Shown: positions 1-11,225 of the stretch, one piece after another
How the letters are laid out: every line of letters starts with the position of its first letter
Position numbering within the stretch: position 1 is the first letter of the stretch
Assembly (NCBI RefSeq): GCF_963675165.1
Contig: NC_087377.1
Location: 4,898,042-4,962,041, forward strand
From: Halichondria panicea
Lineage: Eukaryota > Porifera > Demospongiae > Suberitida > Halichondriidae
DNA: 64,000 bases
Reading direction: 5' to 3'
Notes under the pieces: generated by a model
What the model was told of the DNA's origin: nothing
The model's database searches: none
The model's input: the letters and a program-made list of their open reading frames with translations, nothing else
Position numbers and translations under genes: made by a program

Positions 1-600
1 CCTCTGCTTTAATCTCTAGAAATGCCCCTGATTGTGTAGGTGAATGAATAAGCATTAAAAAATATTTTCCCAAAAAAGTGTTATTGTGGGAAATCCATTT
101 AGGTGAAAACGGGGATGATCGAAATAATTATTTGTGAAACATCGATCGGAACTAACGTATTTCTGGACAAATTTTTCTTATCTTTATTTAAGCTTAGCTA
201 CTCAGTGTAATTTTTGGACCTTATAGCCGTAAGGTCCTTCTTCAAATCTCTCCTTATAATCGAAACGGAACTAAAACGAGCACTGCGGAGGATGTGTATA
301 GATATTGTAAGCAATATATTATACCGTATAGCGGGAAGTTTGAAATTTTCACGGGTGCAAATTTTCGCTATTTGGCTCCAGAACCCTCAGCACAAAATAA
401 TGTCTGTGGGTTCTAATATTCGCATTTCAATTCCAGGAAACCACACCCACCAATAGCTTTGCATGTGAAATACCAGTGCGTCCATGGGAGTTTATCTGGG
501 TTTTAATTTTCGCGTTAAAGCTCTACCCTCGAAAAACGTATACCTATACATGGCCAGACAGCTTATACTAAAGCGTTTGATGTTTATACTATTAGCTCAC
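1..600. other. No gene recognised; A+T-rich, probably intron or 5' flank of the first kinase-type gene
   Basis: No exon with a coiled-coil match to the other copies is visible. Around 330-540 there are cgaaaattt/ttttcgc words similar to a dispersed repeat seen at 11300-11420, 14550-14760, 23040-23210 and 55690-55910. An 80-codon open stretch at 214-456 begins with TTG and has no recognisable domain. The upstream exons of the kinase gene, including any UBAN exon, would lie left of the window. Confidence 0.5.
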
Positions 601-3325
601 ATTGCCTAACGCATTAATTGTCCAGATGGCTAAATTAAGCGAAAATTTGACATTACTATCAGAAGAATTGTCGACTGCCAAGAAATCTCTTCAGAAAAGT
701 CTGACCTCCCACCAATTCAGGCAAAGAAAGAGAAAAGCAAAATTACGGAACCTACAAATAAATTTACCAGTGAACTTTGTTCAAGTTTTGAGCAGAAACT
801 GGCCATAGCTGAGAAACTCTGTGACGCTCTTCAAACTGATAATGAGGTTTGTAACTAAGTATATACGTATCTCATTCTGTTACAAGTTACAATTGTAAAA
901 CGTTCTTTTCATAGTGTCTACGTGAAGCTAAAAGGAAGTCTCAGCTTCTTGAAAAGGCATTGAAAGAGGCTAATGATGATCTAAATGACAAAGTAGTGAA
1001 CCTTGAGAGAAACTTGAAAGACTTACGAGCCTACATTAAAAGAAAGGAGTCAGAGGTACATGTACGTACGGGATTTGCTATAAGCAACGTTAGTACAAAA
1101 AGTAACGTACATGCATGTACATGAGTACTGTTCTGTGCATTCCAAGTATTTATAATATGCATGTATGAGTTTCTTTCCTGCATAGGCTGAGAAATTAGAA
1201 AAAAGATGCGACAAGACCCCTAGCGCTGTAGAAAATATGCACCTCGACTCCGTTCAACCTTTGAGAGCTAAAGACACGAACATTTCTGCAGTAAATAATA
1301 CCCTGGTGTCAACCCCTTTGTCTTATCCACCCTCTGTCCATGGCCAGCCATCCAGCATGCCCAGCCAGTCTCACACTACTCCCTGTGACATCAGTGAGCC
1401 AGGTCCTCCAAGTGACGGTATTGGAGAGAACAGTCAATCAAATGCACAATTTCAACACTTAAATGTACAAGGAACGTGTAGCAATGTTGACGAGCAAATG
1501 TATAGAGATGGAAACAATTACGTACCTCAAGCTCAAAGTCACGGTGCTGTTGCATCACGTGGGGCCAATGACCCGGTTGTCCCTCACCATCTTTCCAACT
1601 CGACTGTCAACCCCCAAAGCAATTATCGTGACCACAACTGGGCTCTCCAGCAACAGTACAACCAGGGTACCCACTATCCTTTCAATTATAGCGTACCACA
1701 GCTGTACCCTCAACAAAGGCAGCCTAATTATCAACAACAGCAGTGGCACGGTCAAAACCAACAACAGTACTATGATGGCCAATGTCCCGATGTATACAGT
1801 CAGCAACGTCAAGACCAATATCATAGTCAAGACCCACAGCAACAAATGTGGCAGACTAAAGGCCATCAGCAGTATCATGATCAACATTTTGACCAACAAC
1901 CCGATGTACACCACTACCAACAACAAAATCAGTATGATGCACAGTCAGCACGTAGGAATTTACCTATCGATTTGCAAGGTGATAGTCATTCTCAACGACC
2001 TATCTCACATGAAAACACATCAACACCAGTGACTCCGGAGAATGCCTCAACCTACAGCTCATACGGTAGCGCTCGAACTAGCAGTGATATTGGTGTGGAT
2101 GTACCACCCCCTACGGCTCAAGAAAAGCCCAAACCAAAGCCCCGAATGTTGAACCCTGCTCGACAATCTGATCGTAAACTAATTGAAGTGGGACGGCTTG
2201 AGAGGGTAAATGAATCAGAGGTATCATTATTTTTTTATACACTTTATAGTATTATAATGCAGTGTATACATTAATTTTGAGAGTATTGATTATTCACCAC
2301 AACATTATCAATGACAGCCACGGAATGTACCAGCGAATAACTACCCCTCCCAATGGCAAAGTTGTCAGCCTGGTCTTCCGTATGAACAGCCACAGTCTCC
2401 ACCACACAACAACCAACAACATGATTACCAGCAAACGCAGCAGAATTGCAGATACCAGAATATTCGTTTACAGCAACCCCAGTGGCAGAGCAAAAGCAAT
2501 GTCGGCCACTCCGATGGAATCATTCAAACCAACATGGAGAAATCTGCACAAGTTTGTGAGGCCCTTGAAGGAGGTCTAGCAGATTATCAATCGCTGATTA
2601 AGAGGTATAGTAACTATATAATTATACTGAACAACATGCTCCCACTAATCAAATACCATGTATACATATCGTTCACTTCTAAAGTGCTGTCTCCGCATAC
2701 CTCCTCTCATTCTACAGATTACAGGATGGATTGGCTGCATTTCAAAGTGATCACGAAGTCCTAAGGAAGGTAACTGAAGAGCGGGACCATCTCTTGAGGG
2801 AGATAGAATACATGACAAGTGATCGTGATAATCTCTTGCGGGAAACAGCTGGTCAGAGGGAAATCATCCAGCACGTAAGAATTGTGGCCAATTGCTAATG
2901 CTGACCCTAACATTTATTATATAGGAACAGAAAAGCAATGAAAAGAAGTGTACACATTTAACTGAAGAAATTGATAGGGTTAGGGGTGAGGTTAGTGAAG
3001 TATATTACTCCTATTTATGTGGTTTATCCTCATAATACAATATTTTTCTGATAGTGTACAAAGCTACTCACGTCTCTTAAGCAATGCCGAGAAGAATCAG
3101 AGCAGAGCATAGCTGAAGTGAGAGGTCGTTGTGAGCAAGAAACCAATAGAAGGATTCAACAAGAGGTAAATACGTGCACCTATATATTATATATAGGGGT
3201 ACGTTGTGGTCGTTGGATTAAGTCATCAAAATAATCGTATCTTTTCTTCCCCTGCAGAGACAGGCTCATAGGGTGTTTAAGCAACTGGACAGACGTGTGA
3301 AGGAGCTGATCATAGTATACCTTAA

Positions 3326-3959
3326 GGTGACACATTTTCACAGATTTGTTTGCGATTTTACTCATGTTGCTAAACAGGTATTAAATTCTGCCAAGTTGTG
3401 AAATTACTCATAATGTTTCTAATTACTCGTAAGTGGTTTTAATGAGGTTCATTCCAATTATATGCGAGTATACAGTAGACTCTCGCTATTCCGGCTCTCT
3501 GAAGTACGGCCACCTCGATATACCGGCCATTTGGCTTGGCACGGAATGCTAGCTATATGTTTACTGCACAAAACTCACCCTGAAGTACGGCCACTCGCTG
3601 TTCCGTATACCGGCCAGTGCTGGCTATCCCAAACAAGGTTTTCAATGTAATTTTATACGTGTATTACGGCCGAATATGACGTTTTGGGTGTGATTTAGCA
3701 AATAAAAACTTAAATAGAGAACAGAATGATTCATCATCCTTCATTATCCTCGAGACAAGAACCGCAAAATTAGTCATTAGATTCGAGGTAAGGTCGTTTA
3801 AGCTGCGGCTATTTCCCGAAATACAGCCACCTCGCTATTCCGGCCAAACTGCATGGTCCCAAGGGTGACCGGATTAATGAGAGTCTATACTACTGTATAC
3901 ACATTTTTGCGATTTTACTCTCGTTCGCAGAAATAGCATACTTGCGAAAATATGTCACC
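3326..3959. mobile_element. piggyBac-like MITE (TTAA target site)
   Basis: The termini are GGTGACACATTTTC on the left and GAAAATATGTCACC on the right, an imperfect terminal inverted repeat of about 14 bp. The element is flanked by TTAA at 3322-3325 and 3960-3963, the target duplication expected of piggyBac-type insertion. Subterminal gcgattttactc words occur at both ends. It encodes no transposase and is itself split by another element at 3473-3895. It sits exactly at the 3' edge of the exon before the kinase exon, so its left end supplies the GT that follows AAG. Confidence 0.75.
3473..3895. mobile_element. pogo/Tigger-like MITE nested in the piggyBac-like MITE
   Basis: It begins CAGTAGACTCTCGCTATTCC and ends in an inverted version (ggattaatgagagtctatactactg). 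It is flanked by TA at 3471-3472 and 3896-3897. The CAGTAGACTCTC end and repeated ccggcca words are typical of pogo/Tigger (Tc1-mariner superfamily) ends. No transposase ORF is present. Confidence 0.65.
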
Positions 3960-4899
3960 TTAAGGTATTCATTTGCAGGATATGATAGGGAGGTTGTCAG
4001 GCCCTCACGACCTTACAGCCAAGAGGTTAAGGCTTCTATAGTGAACTCAAAGAAATCCATCCAGTTTTCTGAGCAAAATCGAATTGGAAAAGGCAGTTTT
4101 GGATCTGTGTATGCAATCAAATTGAATGGGACTCCATGCATCGCTAAGCGTCTACACGACATACTTATGGGGCGTGGCAAACTAGAAGATGTTGCCCTTC
4201 AGGAAAAACGAGCGGTTCATGAAACTTTTTGCCGTGAGTGTATCTTAATGAGACAAGCAAAACATGCCAATGTTGTTAAATTCATTGGAGTACATCGGTA
4301 AAGATGAGTTTGATCTGACACTGTTTATGGAACGGCTTCACACTGACCTTGAGGTGTACCTCAGCAGTACCCCAGACGTACCTCTTCCCACTAAGATATC
4401 GATTCTTCACGATGTCTCCTGTGGACTACTCTATCTCCACGAGGAGTGCTCTATCATCCATCGTGATCTCACAGCTGCTAACATTCTCCTAACAGCCGAC
4501 AACCGAGCCAAGATAGCTGACCTTGGTGTCTCGAGAATTTTCGATAGAACTTTTTTACAACTCTCAAAGATTCCAGGCACTCTTCCATACATGCCTCCTG
4601 AAGCTCTCAAAGACAGTGCCAAATACGACGAAAGCCTTGACGTCTTTTCATTTGGCGTTCTCACTCTTTGTGTGGGGATTCAGATGTCACCTGATCTCTC
4701 CTGGGATCATGTGCCCGATGATGTCCATGCCAAGGGGGAACAGGAGATCTTTAAGAGAAAAATGTGGATTGAGATGATGGAACAAAAACAACCTGAACTA
4801 ATCTCGCTTGTCCTGTGGTGTTTGTCTGATGACCCCAAAAGCCGACCCAGCACTTATTGTATAAACGTTACCCTTCAAGAAATGAAACATGACCTTTAG

Positions 4900-5394
4900 C
4901 GCTCTATAATTATATAACATGTACTATAGTTAATTAAACTTAAATTTGCTTTTATGTTTCCTGTTAGTGCTTCGGAATCCCTGTATATGTATAACTATTC
5001 ATTGTGTGCGCATTTGTTGTTTCACCTATTATATACGTATCTATAATTATGATATTATTTGTGTGAAATGTTTTGGGTGGTTTTATTAGTGATATTGATT
5101 ATGTGATGAGAACATTAATGAAGAGATGGAATGCTATCATGATTCACAGTTGTAACATGGTATTGAATTGCATGGCAGCAACAATCAAAAATAATAATCA
5201 GCATGCATATAAATATATTATTTGCACGCATGCTGATTCCGTTGGCGGTAATTACTATCTCTTTTCTATTTAGCACGTCACCAAAAATAGCACCAATATT
5301 AATGTTTATAATTAGCTTGCAATAATTATAACACAAAATTAATTTTAACATGATAATTTATAATTTATCGTCAATGTAAAGATCGCCTAAAGGT
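4900..5394. other. Convergent intergenic spacer
   Basis: This A+T-rich spacer lies between the 3' ends of a plus-strand kinase gene and a minus-strand zinc-finger gene. It contains repeated ataattat and tatatacgt words and no supported exon or RNA gene. Confidence 0.6.
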
Positions 5395-6814
5395 TTAATT
5401 GCCTTCTATAATTATGCTAAATGAGATTAGACGCCAAAATTTACCCGTTATACGGTACCGTATTATACAAGCACATGTACAAGCAAGATAATAATTATTA
5501 TTATTATTATGTACATGATCCATGATTATAATTATTATAGCATTCAAACAACGTACAGTGTCTGTGCAGTTTTTAACATGTATCCTAAACTTCTGAATCT
5601 CTTCCAATCGATGCTGTTTATTGCACACGGGACACACAAGGTTAGGATTGTGGGGAACTTGCTCCATCGTTTTTTGTTCGGTTTTGTCTTGCATGATACC
5701 GTTGTATATAAGCTCACCAACTAATTGTACCTCGTCAAGAATATCTTGATTGTTCACTCGTCGTTCAGTATCTTCCATTCTTCCATCTTGGATGTTTGTG
5801 CGAGGATTTATGGACATGGTCGACATTGTGTCTACTACAGTATCTATAGAATTCTCCTGACTTCAGCATGAGTGTGTATGGCTCCATCTTCATATGCCTT
5901 TCTTGAATCGTGTGCACTTTCTAACAAAGGGATGTTTTGATAATGTGCTCCCGAAGAAATGTCTGGTGGGCTGAGAATTCCATCGATATTATGGTAGAGA
6001 TGATTTTGAATTCGAAGGTGGTTGGTTCACGTACACTTCCTTTGTGTCAATTTGTGGAATATCAGACAACCGACTGGAAGATTGAGCGTCAATGGCAGTC
6101 ACAATACCTGAGGGTGGGAATTGGACAATCTGCTGTGAAAGCGGAATTGGTGATCTTGATGTTTGGAATTTTGTTGGAGTTGATGCTTCTACATTGTGTA
6201 TACCGGTATAACAAATTTAGCTTCTTGCTTTGCTGGCGTATTTAGCACAGCGTTGCTTTCACTTTGGCGTCTGTCTTCGATTCGTGACTTGTCGAGGGCT
6301 TGTACTGCGATGCATGTTGTCGACCATCGCGAGAAGTTTGTTTAAATGTAGCAGCTTTTAGAGCCTGCAAAGATAGTAGCAGAGAAACGTTTGACAGGCA
6401 ATATATAATTATCTGCGCATATATAAACGATTGTGAAGCAAGTAGATCTCGATTGATAACACATATACCTTAATTTCAGCCATTTTCTTCTCTAGGTCAT
6501 TAAATTGCGTCTCTATTATTTTGCTTTGATTCACAAGGACTAGCTCAGCCTCTTTATACTGCAGTGTCAGCCCGTTTAGCTGGATCTTTATTTTATGTAG
6601 CTCTTCATGCAAGTCTTCGACCTCTTTAAACTTTTTGTTGACGAGAGAGATTGTTGGTGTTCTGGTGTCGATTCCTTTAATTGTGTTTGATACCAGTCAC
6701 ACTTGCAAATCATGGCGTCTCTTTCTTTAGCCAACTCAGCAAATTTATTTGATAAATCTACCATAGCAGTGTCCTTATCACGTAGAGTTGGTCGTTGAAA
6801 CGTTGTTTTTCTGA
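5395..6814 (-). pseudogene. Small zinc-finger type gene, copy 1; lacks exons 1-2 and is frameshifted
   Basis: Minus-strand exons equivalent to exon 3 (6814-6469, coiled coil) and exon 4 (about 6364 down to 5545, or 5395 if the frame reads on). The finger CPVCNKQHRLEEIQKFRIHV followed by KNC is intact (C-X2-C-X14-H-X3-C). Exon 3 has lost 7 nt near 6640 relative to the copy at 49440, which breaks the coil frame, and exon 4 has further indels. The first two exons are absent: sequence homologous to the intron at about 26780 runs directly into sequence homologous to the promoter side at about 27430, so one deletion removed exons 1-2 and the intergenic promoter. Confidence 0.7.
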
Positions 6815-6849
6815 CTGAAGATTTGCATGACTTATTATCTGTAGACTAT

Positions 6850-7330
6850 AACAATTGATTACTATAATAAATAGTATGGCTAAGAGATGGGATTAATGAG
6901 TAACAAGCAATGGCAAGGATACTAATTAACCTTGCCAGTGCTAGTGTATATGCACTTTCTATAGATTTTTTTATTTTTATTTAAATTGGCATTTCTATGG
7001 TTTCTTTATACCTTCATGAAATTTGTGTAATAATCTATTGGCACATGATCACTCTTAGCAGGTCACCCGCTCTATATATAGTATAATACACTTGATAAGA
7101 TGCATAGAACTAGGTCTATAGATCTAATTATATCTACAGCATGCAGTACTTTTACAGAAAAAGCACGGCGGGTGCTGATGCCTACTAGTATATAATTAAT
7201 GCAATTATGATGCAATCAACCAATAGTGGGTAATGATCAACCACGATTGTTGGTAAAAACGATCGATGCCAAAAGTTTAATCAGTCAGCAGAGCTGCTGC
7301 TCACTCTTGCAGCTACCGCGCCGTACCAAT
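6850..7330. other. Remnant of head-to-head promoter region with deletion
   Basis: It contains the intron-2 words of the small zinc-finger genes (ggcacatgatcactcttagcaggtcacccg..., atacacttgataag) followed by promoter-side words (cagtacttttaca). The conserved C-rich/G-rich box found upstream of the other plus-strand genes is missing. No exon is seen. Confidence 0.5.
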
Positions 7331-7332
7331 AG

Positions 7333-7470
7333 ATATAGCTAGCGTTCTAGTGCAGAGCTAACTACTAAGTAGAGTATAGTAACACTCGGTGAACAAGTTT
7401 TGCTACGGACACTTCTGAAAAGGCTGCAATGGCATTCCAAGTAAGCAAAACTAGGTGTATAAATTCGAGA
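7333..7470 (-). repeat. Dispersed repeat R1 (inverted copy)
   Basis: The reverse complement of this stretch matches 12372-12560, 21610-21800, 38200-38410, 51670-51840 and 62240-62410 (gttttgcttac...ggaat.ccattgcagccttttcag...gctctgcactagaacgct). The other copies are intronic. Here the repeat sits just upstream of a gene start and supplies an extra in-frame ATG at 7429. Confidence 0.7.
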
Positions 7471-10208
7471 ACGAGATCCCCAGCTAGAAAAATGGCCGAG
7501 AGTACGTGTTCTAGTTCTTTAGAGCTGAGCAAACTAGAACCCAGGAGCACTGATTGTGATTATGATAACTTTGAAGATCTACAGGGTGAAGAGGTTGAGC
7601 TAGCAAAGAGAGATGCTACTGCTGATAGTACTGGGTTAGGACGGCTCCTCTTTAGGGGAGTGACTGGAGCTGTTGGTGCTGTGGCTTCTCTTGGTGCGTT
7701 TGGACAGAAGAATGGACCAAAAGGCGCTACAAAAATTAAAGAACCTCAATCACACAGACAAACAACCGCGGAAAAGCGAACCGGACCTCAACTACACGTA
7801 CGTCATTTATTAGTAGCTAGATATAATAGTCGGCCACTAATACGCTACATGTATCTAGTTACCGGTTACGATTACGATAAAATTACTTTATGCTGCACTG
7901 ATTTTTTGCAGGGAGAAACTGACCTTTTGGATGTTGCCTTTCAGCATTCAGCAGAGCTATTACAGAAGAACGCTGAACTCACAAAGCGTTTGTCAAATTA
8001 TGAAACAAAGAAGAAGCAAGAAATTAATGATTTCACAGCACATTTGAAAGAGTTGAAACGTGCTGTGACAGTATTGAACAGAGATTGTGAGAAAAAGGAC
8101 AAAAAGATTGCAGAGATGAAAACGTTGGTTCAAAAACTCTCTGACAAGAAGCGAGATGGGTCATCAGAACTTGCAAGGGCTCTCCATGAAAAAGATACCC
8201 AAATTGAAGCGTTAGCACAATTACTTCAAACAGAAAAAGTCAAACTCAGGGTTACTTGTACCGAGGTAAAAGAAAAGCAAAAGGAATCTGAAGAGTACAA
8301 GAAACAAACTCAAGAACTTTCCAACGAACTAAAGAAATATAATCGTGTGGATATTACCTTTGATAAAGACATTATTAGCGATTCGGGTGCTACTCACGAC
8401 ACAATCCATACACCCCAAGATAAAGAGGTGCAAGAATTAAATGAAGCAATACAGTCAGAGCCAACAGAATCACCTGGTGAATCAGTTGCATTGGAGAAAG
8501 TAGACCAGTTACAAGAAGCACTTCGAGAGAAAGAAATGCAATTAGCCAATCCAGAAAATCAACTGAAAGAGTATGAAGCTAAGGTGCTTGAAATGGAGCA
8601 GGTCAGAGATCACTCAAAGAGTCAGAGCAAGGCTATGCTGGTAGTGAAACAAGAGCTGGATGCAACCAAGGTGAATGAATGGCAATGTTTGGTATACATT
8701 GTACGTGTATAAGAATCATTAGCACGGTAGTGGGGGTGGGGCACGATCTTTAACAGTTGGGTCCAGCACTACTTCGAGTTTTGGGTGGGCAGGGCTCATC
8801 TGTAGAGTCTCAAATTTAATATTAATTTTATACCATGTGTTTCGGTGCTGTAACAGAAAGAAACGTTAATTTGAAAAACCCTCATTCAAATGCGTTATTC
8901 TTATGTAGAAACACATGCAAGTTGATGGTCAAATAGGTGATCAAGCGTCTCAAATAAAGAAAGAGGTGTAACGAGAAGTAGTGCTGGACCCAACTGTTAA
9001 AAATCGTGCCCCACCCCCAATTAGTTGGAGCATGCAAGACTATACCAACCCACAATCTTGTTTTCTTACTTTAGTGCACATGCTCTTCCAACCCTACTCT
9101 TTCCCATTTTTTCACAAAATGTTTTTTGCACTTGTGTTGTTTAGGGATTTCACTAATAATTAACATGCCATAGATGTCGCCTGATGATCTTGTGCAATAC
9201 ATTGGCTCCATGGAATGTCAGGTGGCTGATACAGAGGTACGTACATTACGTTTAGGTGCTCAATTACATTGTACAGCAATGTAAAATTATTATATGTATA
9301 TTTTAGACCCACTGTCGTAAACTCGAGGCTCAACTCAATGGTGCCAGAGAAGATTACGACATTGCACAGCAAGCATTGAGGGACACTAGGGAAGGTTTAG
9401 AGGCTGAGCTTGAAAGTGTTAGAGTGAGTCGACTGTTAGTACGTGTGACACTTGACCATGACTCTGTTTGTAAGTAACATTATCATATTTCATGTATATA
9501 GGAGACCCACTGTAAGTTGTCGACTTCCAAGAGTTCAATGGAGGCTAAACTATTTCAGGCCCTAGACAATTTATCTGTCGAGAAAGAAGCATTCGTACAG
9601 GAGCGAGCAGTTCTGAAACAAGAGATTGTTGACCTTCACGATAAGCTGGCAATCACCACAGCAGAGGTAAGTATATAATTATGGTATTGTTCACTTCATG
9701 TACATGTTCACCATTACAGGCTGAGCTGTACAAAGAAGACTTTGAGAGTGAGCGGAAAGATAGGGAAAAAATCACGATCTTAGAGAAGAGATGAGATGTA
9801 TTTGTGATGAAAAGGTTCACGCAATGGCAAAGGAACGACATGCGTTTGAGGAATGTATACAAAATCTGACAAGAGAACTTCAAGGACTGTCTAATGAAAA
9901 AGAGGGCTTACTAGAAATAAGAGCATTTACTAGGCAGCACAAGCCTCAACAGAACGACAAACAGATCCATGAGCTTCAAGAGCAGCTCTACGTAGCACAT
10001 CAGAAGGCCATCACAGCTCAAGAGGAAGTCCAGGCAAAGACAGCTCAGGTCAAACAGTACAAGAAGAAAGATGACCAACGGGAGGAAAAAGTAAATAATT
10101 ATATCACAATTCATATTCCCAATGTTTCCCAATACATAGTTATATACATGTACAGTGTATTTGCACTCGACCCGACCCAATGTTGTGATACTTCCTGTTG
10201 AAATACTT

Positions 10209-10241
10209 GGGTTTGGGTTTTTTGGGGTTTGGGGGTTTGGG
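10209..10241 (+). repeat. G-run tract with quadruplex potential
   Basis: Five runs of three to five G separated by T3-T6 lie in intron 6 of the chimeric gene. The duplicate copy at 19471-19490 has only one GGG run, so the tract expanded or contracted after duplication. Confidence 0.6.
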
Positions 10242-10834
10242 TACGTCCCACAATTTTGCATTTTTCCTAATTTTTGTCTACAGCTCATCAGTCTGGATGT
10301 GAGGAACCAGGAACTGGTTCAGGAGATGGAGAGGGTCAGGAGTGAGCTGATAAAGGCGAAAACTGAGAGCGCAAATTTACTAAAGGAGGAGAAAAAATTG
10401 AATCAAAACGAAATGAAGAAAATTTGCCTGGAGCTGGAAAGAGCTCTCAAAAAGACGTCAAAATCTAAGGCCCATGATGAACTGCTGAAGGTGGAACTGG
10501 TCAATAATGTAAGTTAAATTTGGGCGTAAACTATTTATAAGAATTGTTTTTGCAGTCACTTCGTGTTGACAAAGAAAGATTAAGCGGATCTCTTCAAGAA
10601 GTACAGGAACAGTTTGCTCGTCTGAAGCTTGAGTTAAAGAAGGAGGTTACTAATACCATACCCACCACTCCTCCTACGTATACCGAATCTACAATACCAA
10701 TTCAACCCAACCAGGTACGAAATTTTTTGTTGCTAACCAGCATGTTACATTTTGAAGCCTGAACCTATCGTCATGTATATACATGTAAATGCACTACCAT
10801 TTTGAGGCCCGACATTTTTGAGGATTGACCTAGT

Positions 10835-11225
10835 TGGGCGTGGCCCATCTTGGACACTCACGTGGGGTTGGGCACCACTGCAATGCCTGGTTTTGTTCCG
10901 CTGGTACTTAGTCTTAGGTGTGGCTATAAGCATAAATAAATATCCCAAGTGGGCGGTAACCACCAAGCTCGGTTAGAATGCTATAATAGTCAATTGTGCA
11001 TACCACTAGCTCTAACTGACCTGGCGTGTTCCTGGATCAAGCTGGCCTGTCTACTATTGTTGCATTTTGATTTGACTATAAGAGAAGTGAGTCGTTCATT
11101 AATGAACCACGCCTTCAGCACTTGAACTCTGCAATCTGATTGGACTGCAAAATTTCTGCAGCAGGAACAAAACCTGACATTGCAGTGGTACCCAACCCTA
11201 TGTGAGTGTCCAGAGTGGGCCGATT
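10835..11225. mobile_element. Foldback MITE in intron 8
   Basis: The left arm (gggcgtggcccatcttggac...ctggttttgttcc) and the right arm (ggaacaaaacctgacattgcag...gtccagagtgggcc) are imperfect inverted repeats of about 60 bp. The same structure is carried at about 20082-20472 and, interrupted by another insertion, at about 36377-37060. No ORF is supported inside. TSDs were not defined. Confidence 0.55.

Larger units (their letters stand above)
602..4899 (+). pseudogene. Kinase-type coiled-coil gene, copy 1 (5' end outside window), frameshifted in the kinase domain
   Basis: Exons inferred: a coil exon from about 627 to a donor near 847 (its reading frame appears to shift partway), then 915-1055, 1186-2220 (345 codons, Gln/Pro/Tyr-rich, with a PKPKPR motif near its end), 2318-2604, 2719-2874, 2925-2990, 3055-3165, 3258-3326, and a kinase exon from about 3978 to the stop at 4897-4899. 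The kinase has GKGSFGSV, the lysine in CIAKR, HRDLTAAN, DLG and PPEAL. Around 4295-4302 it lacks 2 nt relative to the copies at 24107 and 40450, so the N-lobe reads VVKFIGVHR then stop while the rest continues in another frame. Exon 3258-3326 also does not join the kinase exon in phase, and a 634-bp MITE lies between them. This copy is diverged from the other two kinase genes and probably cannot make an intact kinase. Confidence 0.75.

Noticed and set aside
1463-2032. Overlapping open frames on both strands across the Gln-rich exon
   Set aside because: They are by-products of the repetitive CAA/CAG codons; only the plus-strand frame 1186-2220 has splice sites in phase with its neighbours.
7429-7491. 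Upstream ATG extension of the chimeric gene
   Set aside because: It lies in an inverted dispersed repeat and is absent from all sister genes; the MAES start at 7492 is conserved.
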